From NCBI RefSeq assembly GCF_020622345.1, contig NZ_JACNMO010000014.1, positions 1-64,000 of the forward strand: 64,000 bases of DNA, read 5' to 3'. Origin of the DNA: Roseobacter weihaiensis. Its GTDB lineage: Bacteria; Pseudomonadota; Alphaproteobacteria; Rhodobacterales; Rhodobacteraceae. Below are positions 9,396 through 17,290 of the stretch, piece by piece (the stretch's first letter is position 1; each line of letters opens with the position of its first letter). The translations under genes were made by a program, and so were the position numbers. The notes beneath the pieces were generated by a model that was given only the letters and a program-made list of their open reading frames with translations, searched no databases and was not told the DNA's origin.

Positions 9396-10214
9396 TCATT
9401 TCACAGCCCCCATCGTCAAGCCGCGCACCAGTTGTTTTGACGCGATCAGCGCAAAGATCAGGACCGGGATCACGATCAGCGTCGAGGTCGCCATGATCTT
9501 GCCGTAGGGCAGGTTGTAGCCCTCCATGAAGGATACCGCCATTGCGGGCGCGGTCTTGGCCTCGCTGCGGGTCAGAACAAGGCCGAACATCAGCTCGTTC
9601 CAAGAGAAGATGAACGAAAAGATCGCCGAGACCGCCACACCGGGCATCGCCAGCGGCAGGCAGATCTTGCGCATGATCGTGAATTGCGACGCCCCTTCCA
9701 GACGGGCGGCTTCGTCCAGATCGTAAGGAATGCCCCGGAACTGGTCGGTCACGATCCAGATCACGATGGGCAGGTTGAACGTCAGGTAGATCAGGATCAG
9801 CGTGATATGCTTGTCCAGCACACCAAGATTCCGCGCGATCAGGAAGAACGGCAGCGCGAGCACGATGGGCGACACCATGCGGTTAGTGATGAACCAGAAC
9901 CACAGGTCTTTCTTACCACGAAACTCGAACCGGGCCAGCGCAAAGGCCGCAGGAACCCCCAGCACAAGCGCCAGCGCCGTGGTGCAGACTGCGATAATCA
10001 ACGAGTTGATGAGCGTACGCAGCACACCGTCTTCGAAGAGCGCGGCGCGGTAATTGTCCAGCGTCGGCTCAAACAGCCAGACGGGTGGCGCCTCAAGGGC
10101 GACGACCTGCGTTTTCAACGATGTGGTCACCATCCAGTAGAACGGAAACACACAAAGCGAGATAATAACGACCAGCAGTGCGATCTGCGACCAGAGGGAG
10201 CGGGTGGATGTCAT
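9396..10214 (-). CDS. ABC sugar/polyol permease, MalG type (CUT1)
   Basis: A 272-residue inner-membrane permease with about six transmembrane segments. The CUT1 EAA loop reads DEAARLEGASQFTIMRKICLP, ending in a cytoplasmic coupling helix for the ATPase. The length is normal for MalG-type partners. It begins 3 nt after the stop of the preceding permease gene. Together with the binding protein and the divergently encoded ATPase at 12681 it should form the polyol importer of the locus. The 63-nt gap after it leads to the regulator gene and shows no strong hairpin. Confidence 0.93.
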   Translation of the reverse strand: MTSTRSLWSQIALLVVIISLCVFPFYWMVTTSLKTQVVALEAPPVWLFEPTLDNYRAALFEDGVLRTLINSLIIAVCTTALALVLGVPAAFALARFEFRGKKDLWFWFITNRMVSPIVLALPFFLIARNLGVLDKHITLILIYLTFNLPIVIWIVTDQFRGIPYDLDEAARLEGASQFTIMRKICLPLAMPGVAVSAIFSFIFSWNELMFGLVLTRSEAKTAPAMAVSFMEGYNLPYGKIMATSTLIVIPVLIFALIASKQLVRGLTMGAVK

Positions 10215-10217
10215 CGC

Positions 10218-11084
10218 TCAGACCTCCTTATAGAAGACGCGGATGTAGATCTGCGCCAAGACGATGGTGATGATGAGCAAGATGATCGCCTGTGCCGAGG
10301 CCAGACCCTGATCGAAGGCGCGAAAGCCCACGCGCTGGATCAGGAGCGATATGAACTCGGTCGAGGCCCCCGGCCCGCCGCGTGTCAGTGTAAAGACCAT
10401 GTCAAACAGTTTGAGTGTATCGGCGGTCCGCAAGATCAGAACCGCAACAAGCCCCGGCAACAGGAACGGCAATTGCACATAGCGCAAGATCGTCCATTTC
10501 GACTTCGTCTCGAGGCGGGCCGCTTCCTCGATCTCACCGGGAACCATCGTGAGGCCGGCCAGCAACACCAGCGCCACGAAAGGTGTCCACTGCCAGACGT
10601 CCCAGAAGATAATCATGATGAACGCGTTTTGCGGATCACCGATCCAATTGATATCCGCGCCGCCCAGCAGTTGGTTCACCACACCGAATTTCTGGTTGAA
10701 CATGACCTGTCCCAGCAGACCGACCACCGCATAGGTCGTGGCCATCGGCAGCACGAGGCTCAACCGCGCCAGCGTCTTGAGAAGGGTCAGACCGGGTTGG
10801 TGCAGTACAAGGGCGATGCCAAGACCGAGGGCGATTTGCAGCGGCAACGCCGTGCCCAGCAGGAATAACGTGCGCCACATCGCCTGCCAGAACGATTCGT
10901 CCGTCAGCACGTTCCAGTAGTTCTGAAGGCCGATAAACTCGACCCGCCGCAACTGCGTCAGATTATAGAAATGCAGTGACGTCCAGATCGCGTAAAGCAG
11001 TGGCGCGATGCCAACGATGGCAAGCCCAAGGACCGCCGGGCCGATAAAGGAAAAGATGGTTTTACGGGGAACCTGACCGCGCAT
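10218..11084 (-). CDS. ABC sugar/polyol permease, MalF type (CUT1)
   Basis: A 288-residue inner-membrane permease with six predicted transmembrane segments and the EAA loop EEAARLETKSKWTILRYVQLP near residue 195. It lacks the large periplasmic P2 loop of enterobacterial MalF, as is usual for the short UgpA/SmoF-like members. It sits downstream of the binding-protein gene after an 81-nt gap holding an inverted repeat, and is followed at once by the MalG-type partner. The likely substrate is a polyol, inferred from the dehydrogenase genes in the operon. Confidence 0.93.
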   Translation of the reverse strand: MRGQVPRKTIFSFIGPAVLGLAIVGIAPLLYAIWTSLHFYNLTQLRRVEFIGLQNYWNVLTDESFWQAMWRTLFLLGTALPLQIALGLGIALVLHQPGLTLLKTLARLSLVLPMATTYAVVGLLGQVMFNQKFGVVNQLLGGADINWIGDPQNAFIMIIFWDVWQWTPFVALVLLAGLTMVPGEIEEAARLETKSKWTILRYVQLPFLLPGLVAVLILRTADTLKLFDMVFTLTRGGPGASTEFISLLIQRVGFRAFDQGLASAQAIILLIITIVLAQIYIRVFYKEV

Positions 11085-11117
11085 GTTGTCCTCCGGACTT
11101 TGCGTCTTCTTGTGGAA

Positions 11118-11146
11118 ACCGGAGACGCCTTTACAGCATCTCCGGT
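11118..11146 (-). promoter_or_regulatory. intercistronic stem-loop after the binding-protein gene
   Basis: An 11-bp inverted repeat (ACCGGAGACGC / GCATCTCCGGT, one mismatched pair) with a 7-nt loop lies between the binding-protein stop and the permease start. On the minus strand it is followed by a short, weak T-rich stretch. It is probably a transcript-stabilising or partially terminating hairpin that keeps receptor mRNA in excess over permease mRNA. Confidence 0.6.
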
Positions 11147-11165
11147 CAGGTTTTTCGGCGCCCGC

Positions 11166-12509
11166 TTATTGCGCCAGAGGCTTGTCGCCCGAATAATACC
11201 CGGCAGCCTCAAGCACCTCTTCCATGCGCGTGCCGATCTCGGTCGCACCTTCTTCGGTGGTAACCTCGCCCAGCATCATCTTGGTGCCCCATTCCTGCAC
11301 GATCTCTGTAATCTCGGGCCATTCCGCGAAACGGGGGCGGAATTCAGGCACACCGTCCTGCCAGCTTTCGACCAGTGCGGGCACGAACTTGAACTCTTCC
11401 AGACCGTCCTGCTGATAGACGGACTGGCGGGCGGGCACGCCGCCACGCTCAAGATACTCGCGCGCGTTGGCCTTTGACGTGGCCCACTGGATGAACAGGT
11501 AAGCCGCGGCCTGCTCGGCCTCATCTGCCTGCGAGGCCACGGCCATCGAGAACCCGCCAAGTGCGGGTTTGCGGCCTGCGGGGCCTTTCGGTTCGGGCGC
11601 GATCTCGACGCAATCGGCCACTTTCGATGTCTCGGGCGAGACGACCGACGAGTAGAAGGCCGACCATTCGGTAATCATCGCAACATCGCCTTGGGCGAAC
11701 GCGTTGACCGTCTCGGCGTGGTCATAGGCGACGATGCCATCGGGCATGTACTGCATCAGGTCCTGACGGAATTGCAGACCGGCCTGGCTTTCGGCGCTGC
11801 TCAGGTTGGAGCGGAAGTTCTCGTCCAGGAACGATCCGCCAAACGGCCAGAGCACGCGCGCAAAGCTGTCGGCTGACTGCGTCTCGTTGCGCTTGGATTG
11901 CAGCGCAAAGGCGTATTTACCGTCCTTGGTCAGCGCGGGACCGTATTCGTCCTTCAACTGCATCCATGTCTCGGGTGGGCCGTCAAAGCCGGCCTCTTCC
12001 AACATGCAGCGGTTATAGAACATCAGGCCGGAATAGTTGTCGACCGGCAGGCCGTAGATCGTGTCGTTCCAGCCGCCAAAAGCGTTCAGAACCAAAGGGA
12101 AAAAGTCATCGATATCCAGATCGGGATCAACGGTTTCGGGGAATTTCGCCTGCACGTCCGCCAAGGGCAGCACCCATTCGTTCTCGGCAAAGTTACCCAT
12201 CCAGACCAGATCGATCAGCGCCACATCCAGATCCCCACCGGCCACGAAATCGCGAACCTGTTCACCAAGAGCGTTCTCGTAGGGGTGCTTGATGATGTTG
12301 ACCTTGATACCGGTCTCTTCCTCGAAAGCGGGTAGCATCGCCTCGATCGCCTCATAGCCAGGGCGCAGCAGGAACACGACATCCACGGTCGTGCCGGCAT
12401 AAGGTTCAGCCGCTTTTTTCAGGCTCCACCCGTGCCCATCGGCCACCGCACCGGTGGCGACAATACTTGCCAACGCGGCGGTGCCGTAAAGATTACGCAG
12501 TTTTCTCAT
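11166..12509 (-). CDS. ABC extracellular solute-binding protein (family 1)
   Basis: A 447-residue periplasmic binding protein of the CUT1 class. Residues 1-23 form a signal peptide ending near VADGHG. The body shows family-1 features such as ENALGEQVRDFVAGGDLDV near residue 80, LPVDNYSGLMFYNRCMLEEA in the hinge region and ALGGFSMAVASQ. It should deliver a sugar alcohol to the two permeases downstream. The ATG at 12509 is chosen because a GGGAGGA ribosome-binding site lies just upstream; an earlier in-frame ATG at 12560 lies inside the candidate operator. It is the first gene of the long minus-strand polyol operon, divergent from the ATPase gene. Confidence 0.92.
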   Translation of the reverse strand: MRKLRNLYGTAALASIVATGAVADGHGWSLKKAAEPYAGTTVDVVFLLRPGYEAIEAMLPAFEEETGIKVNIIKHPYENALGEQVRDFVAGGDLDVALIDLVWMGNFAENEWVLPLADVQAKFPETVDPDLDIDDFFPLVLNAFGGWNDTIYGLPVDNYSGLMFYNRCMLEEAGFDGPPETWMQLKDEYGPALTKDGKYAFALQSKRNETQSADSFARVLWPFGGSFLDENFRSNLSSAESQAGLQFRQDLMQYMPDGIVAYDHAETVNAFAQGDVAMITEWSAFYSSVVSPETSKVADCVEIAPEPKGPAGRKPALGGFSMAVASQADEAEQAAAYLFIQWATSKANAREYLERGGVPARQSVYQQDGLEEFKFVPALVESWQDGVPEFRPRFAEWPEITEIVQEWGTKMMLGEVTTEEGATEIGTRMEEVLEAAGYYSGDKPLAQ

Positions 12510-12527
12510 GACAAAAAGTCCTCCCTC

Positions 12528-12576
12528 TTTTGTTTGGATCAAAATCCAATACAAATGCATGATGAATAATACAAAA
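12528..12576. promoter_or_regulatory. candidate SorC/DeoR-family operator region
   Basis: A perfect inverted repeat TTGGAT-CAAA-ATCCAA at 12534-12549 extends outward imperfectly to TTTTGTTTGGAT and ATCCAATACAAA. The octamer AATACAAA recurs at 12549-12556 and 12569-12576. The region lies between the divergent binding-protein and ATPase genes, just upstream of the binding-protein ribosome-binding site. A TTGACT hexamer on the minus strand near 12594-12599 could be a -35 element, without a well-spaced -10. The pattern fits a multi-site operator for the SorC-family regulator of this locus. Confidence 0.55.
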
Positions 12577-12680
12577 GTTATAAATCACTTGAAAGTCAAC
12601 ACATATGTTTCTAACAAATAACATAAGTACGAAGGGCGGGCGCAGCTACAGGCGCGGCCCGAAACGCAGGGAGGCACGGC

Positions 12681-13700
12681 TTGGCTGGCATCAGGATCAA
12701 CGGATTGAACAAGTTTTATGGCGATACGCAGGCGCTCTTTGATGTCAGTCTGGATATCGCTGATGGTGAATTCGTCGTCTTTGTCGGCCCTTCGGGCTGC
12801 GGGAAGTCAACGCTCCTGCGCTGTCTGGCGGGGCTCGAGGCTGCGGATGCAGGCGCCATTAGTATTGACGGGCGCGATGTGACCCATGCCGAACCGGTGG
12901 ACCGCGATCTGGCCATGGTGTTTCAGTCCTACGCGCTTTATCCGCACATGAGCGTGCGCGCCAACATGGATTTCGGCATGAAGGTGAACGGCCTCGCCGC
13001 CGATGCGCGCGAAAAGCGTATCGTTGAAGCGGCCCGCATTCTCCAGCTGGAAGACTACCTCGACCGCAAACCCTCGCAGTTGTCCGGCGGTCAGCGCCAG
13101 CGCGTCGCCATTGGCCGCGCCATCGTCAAGGACCCCAAGGTGTTCCTGTTTGACGAGCCGTTGTCGAACCTTGACGCCAAGCTCCGCGTGCAGATGCGGG
13201 TTGAGCTTGAGGGCCTGCATAAACAGCTTGCCGCCACCATGATCTACGTCACCCACGACCAGGTCGAAGCGATGACCATGGCCGACAAGATCGTCGTGCT
13301 GAACGGGGGGCGCGTGGAACAGGTCGGCACCCCGATGGAGCTCTATCACACCCCTAACTCCCGTTTTGTGGCCGAGTTCATCGGCTCGCCCGCAATGAAC
13401 GTCTTTGTTCCTGGCGCGGGGCTTGGCGATCTGGTCCTTGATCCCGCAGCCGCCTTCATCGGCTGCCGTCCCGAGCATTTTGAACTGGTCGCGCGGGGGA
13501 CGGGTCACGCGGATGCCACCGTAAAGGTCAAGGAACAACTGGGCGGTGAAAGCCTGCTTTATCTGGGCATGGATGGCGGTACTGATGTGGTCGCCCGTGT
13601 GGATGGAGACGACGTGACAGACGTCGGTCAGAACATCGGCCTGCGCATTCCCGAAAACCGCCTGCACCAGTTCGATACGTCAGGCCGTGCGCTGCAATGA
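12681..13700 (+). CDS. ABC transporter ATPase, CUT1/MalK-UgpC type
   Basis: A 339-residue ATPase. It has Walker [10 protein letters not shown] near residue 37, Q-loop [13 protein letters not shown], signature [15 protein letters not shown] near 134, Walker [17 protein letters not shown], and switch His in [12 protein letters not shown]-terminal TOBE regulatory domain includes GCRPEHFE. The start is TTG at 12681, supported by GGGAGG about 7 bases upstream and by the N-terminal alignment. It is encoded divergently from the binding protein and permeases and should energise that polyol importer. The HAD phosphatase gene follows immediately. Confidence 0.92.
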   Translation: MAGIRINGLNKFYGDTQALFDVSLDIADGEFVVFVGPSGCGKSTLLRCLAGLEAADAGAISIDGRDVTHAEPVDRDLAMVFQSYALYPHMSVRANMDFGMKVNGLAADAREKRIVEAARILQLEDYLDRKPSQLSGGQRQRVAIGRAIVKDPKVFLFDEPLSNLDAKLRVQMRVELEGLHKQLAATMIYVTHDQVEAMTMADKIVVLNGGRVEQVGTPMELYHTPNSRFVAEFIGSPAMNVFVPGAGLGDLVLDPAAAFIGCRPEHFELVARGTGHADATVKVKEQLGGESLLYLGMDGGTDVVARVDGDDVTDVGQNIGLRIPENRLHQFDTSGRALQ

Positions 13701-13707
13701 GCCTGCG

Positions 13708-14481
13708 ATGACGTCACCCCCTACCTCCAAGGACACCGCGCCGGGCCTGCTTGACAGCATAGATCTTGTCATCTTCGACTTTGACGGGGTGATTGCCGAC
13801 AGTGAGGTGATCTCCCTATCCACGCTGCATCGCGCGCTGGCCGATTTCGGGATCTACATGAGCCTGAGCGCGGTGCGCGAGAGGTTTCTGGGCACCTCGA
13901 TGAGGACGATCCTCAGGCAGGTCAGAATCCTGAATCCGGCCTGCTCCACAGCGGAGTTCGCTGATCGTTGGCAAAACATGCTGTTTGAGCAGTTTCGGCG
14001 CGATCTTGCACCGGTCCCGGGGATCGTGCCTCTTATCGACAGGCTGCAGGACGCGCAAATCCGCTATTGCATCGGCTCCAGCAGTTCGTTCGAACGCCTC
14101 GGCATTGCCCTTGATGCGATGGCGCTGACCAGCCGCTTCCGCCATGTCTTCAACGCCGAACAGGTCGTTCGGGGCAAGCCCGCCCCCGATCTTTTTCTGC
14201 ATGCCGCCCAGCAGTTGGGCACCGCCCCAACGCGCTGCCTGGTGATCGAGGATTCCCCCTTTGGCGTGCGGGCCGCAAAAGCCGCAGGGATGCGCTGCGC
14301 CGGGTTTGTCGGCGGTGTCCATATGGCTGGGATCCGCGATGATCATGCGGCCAGACTCAGGGCCGCAGGCGCTGATCTGATCCTCGACAGCTTTGCGCCC
14401 GTCGCGCCAGAAACCCTTGCACATGGGCAGGTGCTGGGAAATCCTGTTTCCGGCGAGACTGAGGAACGTGCCACCCGATGA
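13708..14481 (+). CDS. HAD-family phosphatase (beta-phosphoglucomutase-like)
   Basis: A 257-residue haloacid-dehalogenase-fold hydrolase. Motif I reads DFDGVIADSE near residue 22, motif II lies in IGSSSS, motif III is the Lys of RGKPAPDLF, and motif IV is VIEDSPFGVRAA. A helical cap follows motif I, as in phosphosugar phosphatases and beta-phosphoglucomutase. It probably removes phosphate from, or interconverts, sugar phosphates of the polyol pathway, perhaps to relieve sugar-phosphate stress. The ATG at 13708 gives a compact start just after the ATPase stop; a GTG at 13687 that overlaps the ATPase end is an alternative. Its stop overlaps the start of the truncated kinase gene (ATGA). Confidence 0.85.
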   Translation: MTSPPTSKDTAPGLLDSIDLVIFDFDGVIADSEVISLSTLHRALADFGIYMSLSAVRERFLGTSMRTILRQVRILNPACSTAEFADRWQNMLFEQFRRDLAPVPGIVPLIDRLQDAQIRYCIGSSSSFERLGIALDAMALTSRFRHVFNAEQVVRGKPAPDLFLHAAQQLGTAPTRCLVIEDSPFGVRAAKAAGMRCAGFVGGVHMAGIRDDHAARLRAAGADLILDSFAPVAPETLAHGQVLGNPVSGETEERATR

Positions 14482-14680
14482 GCTACCTTGGAATTGATCC
14501 CGGCACAGCCGGTTCGCGGGTCTTTCTTGCTGTCGAAACGGGCAAAGTGATCGGTTTGATCGAGTAGAGTTTTGCCACGCCCAGGCAGGGGAGGCTGACT
14601 TCACCGCCACCCGCCAGGCCCTCGCCGCAGCAATTGAAGGTCGCTGACCTGATGCTTTCCGGAACCGGCAGCGAGACGAT
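14478..14680 (+). pseudogene. FGGY kinase (xylulokinase-like) remnant
   Basis: An ATG at 14478 overlaps the HAD stop by four bases and opens a 29-residue reading that begins MSYLGIDPGTAGSRVF, the ATP-binding start of an FGGY kinase, then stops at 14567. Shortly downstream, in another frame, AGEADFTATRQALAAAIEGR resembles the next conserved part of xylulokinase before similarity ends. The gene has lost almost all of its roughly 500 codons through frameshift and truncation. Its position shows that the plus-strand arm once ended in a translationally coupled kinase. The intact FGGY kinase at 3118-4737 may now carry the pathway alone. Confidence 0.7.
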
Positions 14681-14927
14681 CATAGTCGATGGACCGGGTC
14701 AATGACGCTCCAGGGTGTTTGGCTGGCGATACTGTTCAGGAGGGTTTCGCTCGCGCACCGGCGGCGGACAGAGGTTACACGGATCAAGGCTTGAGCTATC
14801 GGGTCCGCCGGTTCCACAAGTTCGACCAAAGCCGACCGTCAACGCATGTCTTTCAGGTGTCGGTCATGCGGGGTCGAAACAGACCATCTGCGCGTGCAAT
14901 TACATTTCCGCTTGTTGCAAAGGGCGG

Positions 14928-15707
14928 TCATCGGAGTGCCTCTTTCACGGACCGGCGATACGTTCGACCGATGGGAAGTTCACGTCCGTCCAGCAAGACA
15001 ACAACAGGCGCCCCGTTGCGGTACCGAAAAGCCGCTACGGCAGCCCGAGCCACCCACCATGAGCGGTGAATCCGAACCCCGTAGTCGCCAAGATCATCCG
15101 CCGCGTCATGAAGCGTTGTTCTCAGCAGTGTTTGGCCGAGTTCTGTTTCGGCCCTGACATAGTGATCCTGCGCGTGCAGCAAGATCAGGTCTCTGCCCAG
15201 GTGACCCGGCAGCTGATCGAGCCAGGCAGGCTCCGGGATCGGCGTGGCGCGCGACACCGGCCCCACTTCGCGTGTGGCGACGGCCTCGGACAGGGCGGCA
15301 ACAGCGAAACAGATCACCGCCACATAAGGCAGAAGTTCCAGCGCATCCGTCCAGAACGGTGTCGCGAAAACGGCCACATGAAAGCCTGCGAGCCAAGCCG
15401 TCACCGGAAGACTCGCGGCTGCGGCGCCGATCCCCAGGCTCACGGGCGCGCTGATGCCGTAGCCTTCCGCACCTGTGGTGACTGTAAAGGAAACCAGATA
15501 GCCAAGCCAGAAAGTCGTGCCGACGGCGAACATCCAGTAGGCGGTGCGCGCCAACATCGGCAGCGTGTCATAGGTGCCGAATGGACCTGTCAGGCCGATC
15601 ACGAAACCCGCGCCCAAGAGCCCTGCCCAGAACCGTCTGTGCCGTGCCAGAACCTGCGCTTCGGCTATGGTTTCTGCGACAACCGTGTCGTTCGCGACCT
15701 TTCCCAT
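14928..15707 (-). CDS. membrane-bound LytTR-domain transcriptional regulator
   Basis: A protein of about 259 residues. Residues roughly 25-150 hold four hydrophobic membrane segments (AGLLGAGFVIGLTG, YWMFAVGTTFWLGYLVSF, a glycine/alanine-rich segment, LLPYVAVICFAVAAL). The C-terminal 95 residues form a LytTR DNA-binding domain, with the characteristic LHAQDHYVRAETELG and RIHRSWWVARAAV segments and PIGRTYRRSVKEAL at the end. It would sense something at the membrane and bind DNA directly. The ATG at 15707 is preferred because upstream in-frame residues look non-coding. It is divergent from the SMR efflux gene, which is the obvious target. Confidence 0.85.
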   Translation of the reverse strand: MGKVANDTVVAETIAEAQVLARHRRFWAGLLGAGFVIGLTGPFGTYDTLPMLARTAYWMFAVGTTFWLGYLVSFTVTTGAEGYGISAPVSLGIGAAAASLPVTAWLAGFHVAVFATPFWTDALELLPYVAVICFAVAALSEAVATREVGPVSRATPIPEPAWLDQLPGHLGRDLILLHAQDHYVRAETELGQTLLRTTLHDAADDLGDYGVRIHRSWWVARAAVAAFRYRNGAPVVVLLDGRELPIGRTYRRSVKEALR

Positions 15708-15943
15708 GTCGTTGACGCCAGACCCATTTCCTTCGCTCTCTCCGAAAGCTAGCAGGTCGACAGACCACCAGCAACGCGAGGAGCCAAAAATGCCGCTTAC
15801 CCTCAAAGACAAAACAGGAACCGTTCACCATCGTGCATCGCGCCACTAGGCCTTTCAGCATCGCCGATCCCCGTATGGGGCCATCTCACCACAATTTCAG
15901 ATGACACCTCGTTGCGGCTAAATCACCAATCAAGGAGACCATC

Positions 15944-16279
15944 TTGCCCGCTCATTACCTTTACCTCATCGCTTCTGTCATCGCCGAAGCCATCGGGTAT
16001 TCCGCGTTGAATGCCAGCGCGCAGTTCACGAAGTTCTGGCCCTCACTGCTGGTGATCGCGGGGCTTGGGGGCTCTTTCTACTTCCTGACACTGGCGCTGA
16101 AATACATGCCGCTTGGCATCACATACGCGCTGGCGTCCGGCCTTGGCATCATTGTGGTCGCCCTGGCGGGCATCGTCATCTTCGGACAGCGGCTGGACTT
16201 GGCTGCGGGCATCGGACTTGGGCTCATCATCGCTGGAATAGTCGTCATAAATGCCTTGTCGGATTTTGCTGTGCACTAG
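15944..16279 (+). CDS. small multidrug resistance (SMR) family efflux protein
   Basis: A 111-residue, four-helix membrane protein of the EmrE/SugE superfamily. The essential membrane Glu is in VIAEAIG near residue 14. KYMPLGITYALASGLGI matches the second and third helices, and FGQRLDLAAGIGLGLIIAGIVVIN the fourth. Such proteins are proton-driven dimeric exporters of cationic compounds or guanidinium-type metabolites. The TTG start follows AAGGAG with good spacing. It is single in this locus, so it would be a homodimer. It is divergent from the LytTR regulator. Confidence 0.9.
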   Translation: MPAHYLYLIASVIAEAIGYSALNASAQFTKFWPSLLVIAGLGGSFYFLTLALKYMPLGITYALASGLGIIVVALAGIVIFGQRLDLAAGIGLGLIIAGIVVINALSDFAVH

Positions 16280-16501
16280 GAATGATCTCCATGCGCAGTG
16301 TCGGGGCACAGAGCCTTGATCGGTGGCGGTGCGGAAAACCCTTTCCTTTTTGATCGTTCATAGCGCTCCGCCTGTGCGATTGGTCCTGAACCTTGGTCCG
16401 CAAACCGGCCACTTGGCGAAGGCGGGGAGGGATGCAATTCGACAGGGGCGGCGGCCTGCAGGCGCAACCTGACGCACGACCGGGTCCAATTGGATTGCTC
16501 T

Positions 16502-17149
16502 CTAATTCTTCAGACCGGCTATCAACTGCTGGAATTTTTCGCCCTGCACTGTGACGTGACCGCGAAGAGCACTCGCCGCAAGCTCGGCATCGCCGACTCG
16601 GAGTGCCTGAATGATCGTTTCGTGTTCAGCGAGCGATTGTGCCATACGCCCTCGAAAGCGCAACTGAACGCGGCGATAGGGCTTCAGCCGATTCTGGAGG
16701 CGCAAGGCTTCGTTCTGCAAGTAGGAGTTGGTTGCACCGCGATAAATCTCCCGGTGGAAAGTTTCGTTTTCCACGTAGTATTCTCCCGCGTCTTCGTTTT
16801 GGATCGCGATTTTACACCGTTCGTTTGCGGCCGCGAGCCGTTCCAGACCGGCGTCAGTCATCCGTGCGGCTGCAAAGCGACCACACGCAGCCTCCAGTTC
16901 CGCCATGGTTTCGAACATTTCAAGCAATTCCACCGGTCCAGGTTGTCGCACGAAAACGCCGCGGCGCGGTATCTGTTTGGCCATTCCAGACAAGACAAGC
17001 CTTTGTAGAGCCTCTCGAATTGGGGTTCGAGAAACGTTGAAATGCTCTGCCAGCTTGATCTCATCAAGTCGCTGGCCGTCCACATATTCCCCTTGGAATA
17101 CAAGTTGCTCCAGCGTGTCGGCGATTTGTTCTGCGCGCTTCAGTTCCAT
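16502..17149 (-). CDS. matR: GntR-family (FCD domain) regulator of malonate utilisation
   Basis: A 215-residue regulator. Residues about 5-65 are a GntR winged helix with the signature KLAEHFNVSRTPIREALQRL. The rest is an FCD ligand-binding domain, with metal-site residues in ENETFHREIY near 115 and SLAEHETIIQAL near 180. The ATG at 17149 is chosen because upstream in-frame codons run into the operator region. It is divergent from the malonate TRAP operon, matching the matR-matPQMAB arrangement known in Sinorhizobium. It is predicted to repress that operon and itself, with malonate or malonyl-CoA as inducer. Confidence 0.85.
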   Translation of the reverse strand: MELKRAEQIADTLEQLVFQGEYVDGQRLDEIKLAEHFNVSRTPIREALQRLVLSGMAKQIPRRGVFVRQPGPVELLEMFETMAELEAACGRFAAARMTDAGLERLAAANERCKIAIQNEDAGEYYVENETFHREIYRGATNSYLQNEALRLQNRLKPYRRVQLRFRGRMAQSLAEHETIIQALRVGDAELAASALRGHVTVQGEKFQQLIAGLKN

Positions 17150-17183
17150 GCAAGTATGGATACTATGGAGCTTTATAAAAACG

Positions 17184-17207
17184 CAAGATTTAATATCTTG
17201 TATACAA
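17184..17207. promoter_or_regulatory. overlapping palindromes, candidate MatR operator
   Basis: A perfect 10-bp palindrome TTGTATACAA at 17198-17207 overlaps a second inverted repeat CAAGAT-TTAAT-ATCTTG at 17184-17200. The core TCTTGTATACA agrees with the MatR site I recall for Rhizobium leguminosarum. It lies in the 141-bp gap between matR and matP, within 50 bases of the matR start and about 85 bases upstream of matP, and a TTGACT hexamer follows at 17213. Confidence 0.75.
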
Positions 17208-17290
17208 AAATATTGACTATGGATGCAGTGAAGGTAAGTATGGCGTATTGCCGCACCAGAGAAGAGGCGGCGCACAAATGGGAGGAAACC

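Noticed and set aside
9684-10868. 394-residue plus-strand open frame antisense to the two permease genes
   Set aside because: Composition dominated by Arg, Gln, Asp and His, mirroring membrane-protein codons on the other strand; no family.
12807-13667. 286-residue minus-strand open frame across the ABC ATPase gene
   Set aside because: Antisense shadow; the plus-strand ATPase has every catalytic motif.
15066-15752. 228-residue plus-strand open frame opposite the LytTR regulator
   Set aside because: Shadow frame; the minus strand carries clear membrane helices and a LytTR domain.
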